This document shows, piece by piece, positions 1 to 8,430 of a DNA stretch of 15,517 nucleotides. Positions within the stretch are counted from its first letter, which is position 1. Every line of letters begins with the position of its first letter. Source of the DNA: Gammaproteobacteria bacterium (lineage in GTDB: Bacteria; Pseudomonadota; Gammaproteobacteria; Chromatiales; Chromatiaceae); the NCBI GenBank assembly GCA_019136395.1, contig JAGVUH010000611.1:1-15517 (forward strand), read 5' to 3'. The translations under genes and the position numbers were made by a program. The notes under the pieces were generated by a model, which had not been told where the DNA came from, searched no databases, and saw nothing but the letters and a program-made list of their open reading frames with translations.

Positions 1-971
<971 letters not shown>

Positions 972-1019
972 TTAAGGTCGGGGGTGGTCCGAGAGGGGGA
1001 GGAAACCCGCAGTATCTTA

Positions 1020-1025
1020 TTTATA
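1020..1025 (-). promoter_or_regulatory. Possible -10 box of the modA promoter
   Basis: On the minus strand this reads TATAAA within the AT-rich stretch GGTATAAATAAGATACT, about 64 bases upstream of the modA start. A short GTAT/ATAC dyad (1012-1015 and 1023-1026) overlaps it. I see no convincing -35 box at the right spacing, so the promoter may depend on an activator. The call is weak. Confidence 0.35.
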
Positions 1026-1031
1026 CCATCG

Positions 1032-1049
1032 CAACTGGTTTGCCAGTTG
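1032..1049. promoter_or_regulatory. Perfect inverted repeat between modA and the defence operon (candidate operator)
   Basis: CAACTGG, four bases (TTTG), then CCAGTTG form a perfect 7+7 dyad. It lies just upstream of the possible modA -10 box, at about the -35 position, and in the divergent region shared with the helicase gene. No T-run follows on either strand, so an operator is more likely than a terminator. It does not match the ModE consensus as I remember it. Confidence 0.4.
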
Positions 1050-1175
1050 TTCCGATCCTCGGTCTGGTCCACCCGCAACGGGAACATTCCCTCAATGTCC
1101 TCCGTCCCCTCCCGTCACCCGTAATCCGTTAACTCGCCAAGATCATCCCGCGGGGCATCAAGAGGGCGCACACTA

Positions 1176-1208
1176 GATAAGCATCGGGTTATCATCCAAA
1201 AAAATTCC
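1176..1208 (+). repeat. Left copy of a 33-bp direct repeat with GATAA-N8-TTATC dyad
   Basis: The core GATAAGCATCGGGTTATC is followed by an A-run and TTCC. The same sequence recurs at 11021-11053 in the same orientation with one mismatch (an A for a C where the A-run begins). Identity stops at both edges of the 33 bases. This copy ends 34 bases before the helicase start codon. TATCAT at 1190-1195 would serve as a -10 box, but no good -35 is visible. The repeat could be a shared promoter/operator or the left boundary of an inserted island. Confidence 0.85.
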
Positions 1209-1242
1209 GGGTTTTCCTCCAGCGCGATCATCGGAACCAGCT

Positions 1243-4200
1243 ATGCCCCGCATCTTCGACAACATTGACCAGACCCTGCTGCCGGCCCTGCGGGATACCC
1301 TGGCGGTGGGCGAGCGGGCCGACTTCTGCGTCGGCTACTTCAACCTGCGCGGCTGGCGCCACCTGGCGGATCTGGTCGATCGCTGGGCGGGAGGGGAGGG
1401 CCATTGCTGCCGCCTTCTGGTTGGCATGCAGAGCACCCCCTCCGAGGAACTGCGTCAGGCCATGCGCCTGCCCCTCGCCGGCCAGGGGTCGGACGAGGAC
1501 CCTGGGGAGACCCTGGACAACCAGACCGCCCTGCGGGAAAAGCGCCGCCTGGCGGAGGATTTTCGACTGCAACTCTGCCTGGGGGCGCCCAGCAACGAGG
1601 ATGAGACGGCCCTGCGCCAACTGGCACGCCAACTCCACGATCGCCGTTTGCTGGTCAAGGTCTTCCTGCCTCATCGCCTGCACGCCAAGCTTTATCTGGT
1701 CCACCGGCGGGACGCCAACAACCCCATGACCGGCTTCGTCGGCAGCAGCAACCTCACCATGGCCGGTCTCGCCCGCCAGGGGGAGCTGAACGTCGATGTC
1801 CTGGACCACGATGCCTGCACCAAACTGGCCGACTGGTTCGAGGACCGTTGGCGCGAGCGCTGGTGTATCGATATCTCCAAGGAACTGGCCGCCATTATCG
1901 ACGCCAGTTGGGCGGCGGATCGCCTGGTCCCACCCTATTACGTTTACCTCAAGATGGCCTATCACCTGGCCCAGGAGGCGCGCACCGGCCTCCTGGAATT
2001 TCGCATCCCCGTCATCTTCGGCAACGCCCTCTTCGATTTTCAGGTGGCGGCGGTCAAGATCGCCGCCCATCACCTCAACCAGCGCGGTGGGGTCCTCATC
2101 GGTGACGTGGTGGGCCTGGGCAAGTCCCTCATCGCCACCGCCCTGGCCAAGATCTTCGAGGACGATTACGGCACCGAGACCCTCATTATCTGCCCCAAAA
2201 ACCTGGTGAACATGTGGGAGGACTATGCCCACCGCTATCGCCTGCACGCCCGTGTCATGTCCTTGTCCCGCGTCCACACCGAACTGCCCGAACGCACCCG
2301 CCGGTACCGGACGGTGCTGATCGACGAGTCCCACAACCTGCGCAACCGGGAGAGCAGGCGCTGGCGCGTCATCCGCGACTACATCGACCGCAACGACAGC
2401 AAGTGCATCCTGCTGTCCGCCACCCCCTACAACAAGAGCTATCTGGACCTGTCCTCCCAGCTCGCCCTCTTCCTCAAGGAGGACGCCGACATTGGCATCC
2501 GCCCGGAGCGCCAGATCGCCGCCCTGGGCGGGGAGCACGCCTTCGCCGCCCGCCATCAGTGCCCGGTACGCTCCCTGGCCGCCTTCAACAAGAGCGAGGA
2601 CCCGGACGACTGGCGGGAGCTGATGCGCCTCTACATGGTGCGTCGCACCCGCGGCTTTATCATGCAGCACTATGCTCAAATGGACGGGCGGGGGCCTTAC
2701 CTGGTCTTCCCCGATGGCGGCAAGTCCTATTTCCCCCAGCGGTTGCCCCGCAATGTGCGCTTTCCCATCCGTGATGAAGACCCCAACGACGCTTATGCCC
2801 GCTTCTATGCCGCCCCGGTGGTCGATACCCTCAACGCCCTGATCCTGCCACGCTATGGCCTGGGCAACTATATCGCCCCCCAGCCCAAGCATCCGCCGGC
2901 GCCAGCCCAGGAGCGGCTGATCGCCGGCCTGTCACGGGCCGGCACCCGCCTGATGGGCTTCTGCCGCACCAATCTGTTCAAGCGCCTGGAAAGCGCCGGC
3001 CCCGCCTTCCTGCTCTCCATCGAGCGACATATCCTGAGGAATTTCATCGTCCTGCACGCCCTTGAGGCTGGCCTGGAGATCCCCCTCGGCGCCCAGGCCG
3101 CGGAGATGCTGGACCCGAGCTATTACGACGGCGACGCCGACGACCTCCTGGCGCCTGGCGAGGACGAGGATGGAGCCGAAGACCAGAGCGGGGTGGGCGG
3201 TGGCATGGAGGGCGATGGCGGGGAGGGCGGCGCGATCCCCTCCCACCAGGCCCAGGCGGTCGCCTCCCTGGCGGCTGGCCTTGGCAAGGAAGGGGGCGAT
3301 GGCTTGACCGCCACGGGCTCACCCGCCGATGCCATGGACCCCGGCAGCGCCCCCCGGCCATCCCCAGGCTTGCGCACCGAGGCCCAATTCCGCGCCCAGG
3401 CCGAGGTCGTCTTTGCCCGCTTCAGCGGTCCCCTCAAGGGCCGCTTCAAATGGCTGCCCAGCCAGCTTTTCATCCCGGAGCTTGCCCAGGACCTGCTCGC
3501 CGACGCCCGCGCCCTCATTGGAGTCCTGGCCGCCTGCGGCGACTGGGACCCAGGCCGGGACGCCAAGCTGGCGGAGCTGCACCGGCTCATCAGCCAGGTC
3601 CATGCCGAGGAAAAGCTGCTCATCTTCACCCAGTTCGCCGACACGGCGCGCTATCTCGCCACCCAGCTCCAGGCCCGGGGGGTGCGCGCCCTCGAACAGG
3701 CCACGGGCCAGAGCGAGGACCCCACCGCCCTGGCCTGGCGCTTCGCCCCCGAGGCCAACGACAAGCGCGGCCAGGTTGCCAGGGCCGACGAATTGCGGGT
3801 GCTCATCGCCACCGATGTCCTGTCCGAGGGCCAGAACCTTCAGGACGGCTCTATCGTCGTCAATTACGACCTGCCCTGGGCCATCATCCGCCTCATCCAG
3901 CGCGCCGGCCGCGTCGATCGCATCGGCCAGCGCGCCGACCGCATCCTCTGCTACTCCTTCGTCCCCGCCGACGGGGTCGAGCGCCTCATCCGCCTGCGCC
4001 AGCGCGTCCGCCAGCGCCTGGCCCAGAACGCCGAGGTGGTCGGCTCCGACGAGAGCTTTTTTGAGGACGACCGTAACGACCAGGCCTTTCGTGATCTCTA
4101 CACCGAGCGCAATGGCATCCTCGACGATGACGCCGATACCGAGGTGGACCTGGCCTCCTACGCCTACCAGATCTGGAAGAACGCCACCGACGCCGATCCC

Positions 4201-4872
4201 GACCTGGCGGCGCGCATCGAGGCCCTGCCCGACGTGGTTTACGCCACCAAGGCCCATGTCCCCAACCCCGGCGCGCCCCGCGGGGTCCTGGTCTATACCC
4301 GCACCCCCCAGGGCAATGACGCCCTGGCCTGGATGGACGAGGCGGGTCAGGCCGTCACCCAGTCCCACCTCACCATCCTCAAGGCCGCCGCCTGCCCGGC
4401 GGACACCGCGGCCCTGCCCCGCGGGGAACAGCACCACGCCCTGACCCAGCGGGCGCTCCAGCACATCATGAACGAGGAAAAGACCTCTGGCGGCACCCTG
4501 GGCCGGCCCTCCGGCGCCCGTTACAAGACCTACGAACGACTCAAGCACCATCGGACCCGCCTGGGTGACCGGCGCGATCTCTTCATCACCCAGGAACACG
4601 TGCGCCAACTCGACCGGGCACTGGAAGAGATCTACCGTTACCCTCTCGTGCAAGGCGCTGTCGATACCCTCAACCGTCAGTTGAAGGCACGTATCGACGA
4701 CCACCAACTGGCCGATCTGGTGCTGCGCCTGCGCGAGGAGGGCCGTCTGTGCCTGATCTCCGACGAAGAAGAGAGCCGCGAACCGCGCCTGATCTGCACC
4801 CTGGGCCTGGCGGCCGGTCCAGAGGGGCCAGAGCGGACCGGCGATCTGAACCCGGAGGTTCTGGTACCCTGA
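1243..4872 (+). CDS. PLD-domain SNF2-like DNA helicase/nuclease of a candidate defence operon
   Basis: A 1209-residue cytoplasmic protein that probably translocates on DNA using ATP and may cut it. Residues ~1-215 form a phospholipase D-type domain with a single HxK motif (H147-A-K149) and GSSN at 167-170; with one such motif it would need to dimerise for catalysis. The helicase core follows: Walker A GDVVGLGKS (287-295), DESH (361-364), SAT (392-394), then motif V IATDVLSEGQN and motif VI QRAGRVDRIGQ (886-896). An acidic, glycine-rich insert lies between the two RecA lobes at about 631-690. The C-terminal ~200 residues are not assigned. The start ATG has only a weak GGAA ribosome site (1233-1236). 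The gene leads a three-gene run with the methyltransferase 144 bp downstream. DrmD of DISARM and other PLD-helicase proteins are related alternatives. The exact DNA substrate is unknown. Confidence 0.85.
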   Translation: MPRIFDNIDQTLLPALRDTLAVGERADFCVGYFNLRGWRHLADLVDRWAGGEGHCCRLLVGMQSTPSEELRQAMRLPLAGQGSDEDPGETLDNQTALREKRRLAEDFRLQLCLGAPSNEDETALRQLARQLHDRRLLVKVFLPHRLHAKLYLVHRRDANNPMTGFVGSSNLTMAGLARQGELNVDVLDHDACTKLADWFEDRWRERWCIDISKELAAIIDASWAADRLVPPYYVYLKMAYHLAQEARTGLLEFRIPVIFGNALFDFQVAAVKIAAHHLNQRGGVLIGDVVGLGKSLIATALAKIFEDDYGTETLIICPKNLVNMWEDYAHRYRLHARVMSLSRVHTELPERTRRYRTVLIDESHNLRNRESRRWRVIRDYIDRNDSKCILLSATPYNKSYLDLSSQLALFLKEDADIGIRPERQIAALGGEHAFAARHQCPVRSLAAFNKSEDPDDWRELMRLYMVRRTRGFIMQHYAQMDGRGPYLVFPDGGKSYFPQRLPRNVRFPIRDEDPNDAYARFYAAPVVDTLNALILPRYGLGNYIAPQPKHPPAPAQERLIAGLSRAGTRLMGFCRTNLFKRLESAGPAFLLSIERHILRNFIVLHALEAGLEIPLGAQAAEMLDPSYYDGDADDLLAPGEDEDGAEDQSGVGGGMEGDGGEGGAIPSHQAQAVASLAAGLGKEGGDGLTATGSPADAMDPGSAPRPSPGLRTEAQFRAQAEVVFARFSGPLKGRFKWLPSQLFIPELAQDLLADARALIGVLAACGDWDPGRDAKLAELHRLISQVHAEEKLLIFTQFADTARYLATQLQARGVRALEQATGQSEDPTALAWRFAPEANDKRGQVARADELRVLIATDVLSEGQNLQDGSIVVNYDLPWAIIRLIQRAGRVDRIGQRADRILCYSFVPADGVERLIRLRQRVRQRLAQNAEVVGSDESFFEDDRNDQAFRDLYTERNGILDDDADTEVDLASYAYQIWKNATDADPDLAARIEALPDVVYATKAHVPNPGAPRGVLVYTRTPQGNDALAWMDEAGQAVTQSHLTILKAAACPADTAALPRGEQHHALTQRALQHIMNEEKTSGGTLGRPSGARYKTYERLKHHRTRLGDRRDLFITQEHVRQLDRALEEIYRYPLVQGAVDTLNRQLKARIDDHQLADLVLRLREEGRLCLISDEEESREPRLICTLGLAAGPEGPERTGDLNPEVLVP

Positions 4873-4876
4873 TCGC

Positions 4877-4896
4877 CATCGCCGGTGGGGGCGATG
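4877..4896 (+). other. Hairpin just after the helicase stop codon
   Basis: CATCGCC and GGCGATG form a perfect 7-bp stem around a 6-base loop, starting 5 bases after the helicase stop. There is no T-run after it, so it is not a standard intrinsic terminator. It could protect the mRNA end or reduce read-through into the methyltransferase. The rest of the 144-bp gap shows only a doubtful 27-codon reading frame (ATG at 4909). Confidence 0.3.
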
Positions 4897-5016
4897 CAGT
4901 GATATCAATGGATTTGGATGATTTCGAAACCGGACCGACTAGCCCAGACGGGCAGAAGCCGTCAAGACGGGAAGTACGCATTATTAGATGACCGAGGCAG
5001 GTAACCGAGGCCACCC

Positions 5017-8000
5017 ATGAAGATTGATGCCGACCGCTTTCACAAGCTGCTCAGCACGTTCAAGCTGAACCAGCTTTTCAATGAACTGGGCTGGGATCAT
5101 GCCGGCCTGGGTCCCCAGACGCTCCAGGTCGATGGCCAGACCTTTACCCTGACCCCCATCGCCGAGAAGCGCGGCGTGGTCGTGCTGCACTGCTCCCCGG
5201 ACCACCAGGGCCAGATCCCGCTGCGGTCCCTGCTCCTCAGGATCGAGCGGGAGGCGGTCAAGATCGCCCACGAGCATTTGCTCATCTGCACCGATGTCGC
5301 CCAATCCATGCAGACCTGGCTGTGGGTCAATCGCGCCCCCGGCCAGCCCGCCGTCACTCGCACCCACACTTGGCGCCGGGGCGGCAGCGGCGAGGCCTTG
5401 CGCCAGAAGTTGGAGAACATCGTCTGGTCCCTGGAAGACGAGGAGGCGATTACCCTTACCGACGTCATCACCGGCCTGCGCCGCGCCTTCGACCGGGATC
5501 GGATCACCAAGCGCTTCTTCGAGCGCTTCCAGGCCGAGCACCGCGTCTTCAGCGACTTCATCCGGGGCCTGGACCAGACGGCGGACCGCGCCTGGTATGC
5601 CTCCCTGATGCTCAACCGGCTGATGTTCGTGTACTTCATCCAGTACAAGGGCTTCCTCGACGGCAACCCCCGCTATCTGGGCGAGCGCCTGCGCCAGGTC
5701 CAGGAGCGGACCGGCGATGGCCACTTCCACAGCTTCTACCGCCTCTTCCTCCGCCGACTCTTTCACGAGGGCCTGGGCCAGCCGGCGGGAGACCGCCAGG
5801 CGGACCTGGTCAGCCTCCTCGGGCGGGTGCCTTACCTCAACGGTGGCCTCTTCGCCCTCCACGAACTGGAGGAGCGCTACCCCGACATCGACGTCCCGGA
5901 CGAGGCCTTCGCGCGGCTGTTCACCTTTTTCGATAGCTACGACTGGCACCTGGACGACCGGCCCCTGAGCAGGGGCAACGAGATCAACCCCGACGTGCTG
6001 GGCTACATCTTCGAAAAGTACATCAACCAGAAGCAGATGGGGGCCTACTACACCAAGGAGGACATCACCGATTACATCAGCCGCAATACCATCATCCCCT
6101 TCATCCTGCAGCGGGCGCGGTCCCAGTGCCGCGAGGCCTTCGCCGGGCCGGCCGCCGTCTGGAACCTCCTCAGCCAGGACCCGGACCGCTATCTCTACCC
6201 GGCCATGAAGGTCGGCGTCATCGACGCCAATGGTGAGACCGTCCCCGAGTCCGCCCTGCCCGACTTCGTGCAAATCGGCATGCACGACCCCCAGGCGCGC
6301 ATGTTCGACCGGCGTTACAACCTGGGCGAGGCCCAGTTCCGCACCGCCACTGGCGAGGCCGGCACCTTGCCCACCGAGACCTGGCGCGAATATGTCGAGC
6401 GCCGCCAGCGTTGCCTGGAGGTGCACGACCGCCTCACCCGTGGCCAGGTCCAGGACATCGATGACCTGATCACCCTGAACCTGAACATCCGCCAGTTCAT
6501 GCAGGATGTCATCGACAACTGCGACAGCCCCGTCCTGCTGCGTGCCATCTGGCACGGCATCGTCGGCCGGGTGCCGGAAAGGTCCACCGAGCATTTCCGC
6601 CACGGCATCGCCATCCTGGACCCGACTTGTGGGTCCGGGGCCTTCCTCTTCGCCGCCCTCAACGTCCTGGAGCCGCTCTACGAGGCGTGTCTGGACCGCA
6701 TGGAAGGCTTCGTCGAGGACGCCCGCATCCTGGGCAAGGCCGCTGACAAGGGCTTCGTCCGCGTGCTGGAAGAGGTCGGCCGCCATCCCTCCCGCCGTTA
6801 CTACATCTACAAGTCCATCATCCTCAACAACCTCTTCGGCGTGGACATCATGGCCGAGGCGGTGGAGATCTGTAAGCTCCGGCTCTTCCTCAAGCTGGTA
6901 TCGCAGGTGGACAGTGACCGGGAATTGGAGCCCCTGCCGGATATGGATTTCAACATCCGCTGCGGCAATACCCTGGTGGGATACGCCACGGAGGCGCAGT
7001 TTGATGAGGCTTCCAAATTCTTCAACAGCGAACATCGGGCTGAGATCAAGGCCAGGATGGCTGATCTGGCTGACTCATTTGCACGTTTTCGTGAATTACA
7101 AACCGTGCATGGAGCTGATGTTAAGGCAATAGATAAAAACCGGCTACGCAATAATCTTGATAGTCTGAGCTTAGAGTTAGACCGCTATCTTGCACGAGAC
7201 TATGGTATTGATGCAAATGATATCCCGGCTTTTAATGCATGGCGGATAACTTATCAGCCATTTCATTGGTTTTCCGAATTTTATGGAATTATGCTGGCGG
7301 GTGGATTTGATGTCATTATTGGAAATCCTCCTTACGTGGTTTACTCTCGCCAAAAAATACCTTATGACTTATCAATATCAGGTATTAGTACTCTATCTGC
7401 CGGCAATCTTTATGCGTATGTTTTGGAACGATCGGTAAAGATAGCAACAAGCAATGCGCCAATATCGTTGATTGTGCAGCTTACGGCAATTTCGTCTGGC
7501 CGTATGCAGTCTCTTCAAGACATTTTACTGGAACGTGGTCTTTTTCTGGTTCTCCCATTTCCAAGGCGCCCAGAATCTATGTTTGATGGCGTAGAAATGC
7601 CTGTCGCAATTTTATCTAGTTTCCCAAGAAATCGTCAATCATTAATATCAACTCGCGTTGGTCGTATGTACAGTGAGGAGCGCAACAATTGTTTGCAAAA
7701 AATATTTATGCTGCAACATGAAAATAGGCTGCATGGCTATAGGTTAGGCAAGCTGCATAATGAATTAGAAAAATCAATCGCATCAAAGGTTTCATCAAGC
7801 AGGGATTCCGCGCGGTATTTGGTTTCATCTTGCGCTGATAAATATCCAGTTTTTTATCAAGAAGCCTGTAGATACTGGTTGAAAGCGCAAGCAGGTTTGC
7901 CTTTCTTCTCCAGGAATGGCGTGATTATGCAACCGCCACACGGGAGGGTATTTTACGCAATAAATGAAAACGCTTCTGCATTTTTTGGCTGCCTTTTGAA

Positions 8001-8349
8001 TTCATCTCTTTTCTATTGGTATTATTCTGTATTCTCTGATTGCGAGCATGTAAATGATGACCTGGTTAAAACAATTCCTTTGCCATCAGAATGGGATAAG
8101 TTTTGCTGGACTGATTTGTCTATAAATCTAAGTAAAGCACTTGAAAGGCATTCTTCACGAAAAATTATCCGGACTAAACAGGGGCACTTAATCGAATATG
8201 ATGAAATGAAGGCGTCAATGGCGAAATCGGAAATTGATAATATTGATCTTGATCTGGGTAATTTATATGGCTTTGATGAATATGAAATGGATTTCATCAT
8301 AAACTATGACTTGAAATATCGCATGAGCGGAGTTGGGGATGAAGAATGA
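5017..8349 (+). CDS. Eco57I-type adenine-specific DNA methyltransferase with AT-rich C-terminal half
   Basis: A 1110-residue protein predicted to transfer a methyl group from S-adenosylmethionine to N6 of adenine at a specific DNA site. Motif I, LDPTCGSGAFLF, lies at 534-545 (D535, G539-S-G541) and motif IV, NPPY, at 770-773, the order seen in Eco57I/type IIG and BREX PglX-like enzymes. Residues 1-~180 form a conserved-looking N-terminal domain (for example LGWD and PIAEKRGVVVLHC). This is where related enzymes carry a nuclease, but I cannot see a clear D...ExK catalytic set. A helical region follows, with GYIFEKYINQKQMGAYYT near 330. After about residue 680 the DNA becomes AT-rich, covering motif IV and the likely target-recognition domain. 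The ATG has GAGG at 5007-5010. The gene probably belongs to one operon with the helicase upstream and the AlbA_2/GHKL gene downstream. Confidence 0.88.
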   Translation: MKIDADRFHKLLSTFKLNQLFNELGWDHAGLGPQTLQVDGQTFTLTPIAEKRGVVVLHCSPDHQGQIPLRSLLLRIEREAVKIAHEHLLICTDVAQSMQTWLWVNRAPGQPAVTRTHTWRRGGSGEALRQKLENIVWSLEDEEAITLTDVITGLRRAFDRDRITKRFFERFQAEHRVFSDFIRGLDQTADRAWYASLMLNRLMFVYFIQYKGFLDGNPRYLGERLRQVQERTGDGHFHSFYRLFLRRLFHEGLGQPAGDRQADLVSLLGRVPYLNGGLFALHELEERYPDIDVPDEAFARLFTFFDSYDWHLDDRPLSRGNEINPDVLGYIFEKYINQKQMGAYYTKEDITDYISRNTIIPFILQRARSQCREAFAGPAAVWNLLSQDPDRYLYPAMKVGVIDANGETVPESALPDFVQIGMHDPQARMFDRRYNLGEAQFRTATGEAGTLPTETWREYVERRQRCLEVHDRLTRGQVQDIDDLITLNLNIRQFMQDVIDNCDSPVLLRAIWHGIVGRVPERSTEHFRHGIAILDPTCGSGAFLFAALNVLEPLYEACLDRMEGFVEDARILGKAADKGFVRVLEEVGRHPSRRYYIYKSIILNNLFGVDIMAEAVEICKLRLFLKLVSQVDSDRELEPLPDMDFNIRCGNTLVGYATEAQFDEASKFFNSEHRAEIKARMADLADSFARFRELQTVHGADVKAIDKNRLRNNLDSLSLELDRYLARDYGIDANDIPAFNAWRITYQPFHWFSEFYGIMLAGGFDVIIGNPPYVVYSRQKIPYDLSISGISTLSAGNLYAYVLERSVKIATSNAPISLIVQLTAISSGRMQSLQDILLERGLFLVLPFPRRPESMFDGVEMPVAILSSFPRNRQSLISTRVGRMYSEERNNCLQKIFMLQHENRLHGYRLGKLHNELEKSIASKVSSSRDSARYLVSSCADKYPVFYQEACRYWLKAQAGLPFFSRNGVIMQPPHGRVFYAINENASAFFGCLLNSSLFYWYYSVFSDCEHVNDDLVKTIPLPSEWDKFCWTDLSINLSKALERHSSRKIIRTKQGHLIEYDEMKASMAKSEIDNIDLDLGNLYGFDEYEMDFIINYDLKYRMSGVGDEE

Positions 8350-8430
8350 TTCGTAAAGTAATTTTTATAGTTTTTTTTGTCAGGAAGTCTAGATTCGATT
8401 TGCCAGATGGGTCTTTCTATGATTGAAGTT
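7060..8430. other. AT-rich block covering the methyltransferase C-terminal half
   Basis: Hand counts on 60-base lines give about 73% GC at 5761, 63% at 6421, 52% at 7021, then 42% (7081), 47% (7141), 35% (7261), 37% (7681), 40% (7801) and 32% (8221), returning to 58% at 8461 and 67% at 8521. The drop starts inside the methyltransferase reading frame, which stays open. The block ends just inside the next gene and includes the T-rich gap 8350-8406. This points to DNA of a different origin joined in frame. Confidence 0.85.

Noticed and set aside
4909..4991. 27-codon reading frame (MDLDDFETGPTSPDGQKPSR...) between helicase and methyltransferase.
   Set aside because: No ribosome site and no recognisable pattern; length is within chance expectation.
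1228..7035. Very long minus-strand reading frames opposite the helicase and methyltransferase (1228-2892, 3319-4908, 4984-7035).
   Set aside because: They mirror the GC-rich plus-strand genes, show repetitive low-information composition (G/A/V/Q/D-rich) and no recognisable motifs, and the last one ends where the AT-rich block begins. They are shadows of high-GC codon use.
1243..8349. DISARM class 1 (DrmD helicase plus DrmMI methylase).
   Set aside because: The first two genes are similar in kind, but no DrmA or DrmB gene follows, and the PLD domain is fused to the helicase rather than being a separate DrmC.
5017..8349. BREX system with PglX.
   Set aside because: The methyltransferase is PglX-like in motif layout, but no BrxA, BrxB, BrxC, PglZ or BrxL gene is present in the window.
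8354..8380. T-rich stretch after the methyltransferase as an intrinsic terminator.
   Set aside because: There is no GC-rich stem before the T-run, and the next gene follows closely on the same strand, so it is more likely part of the AT-rich block.
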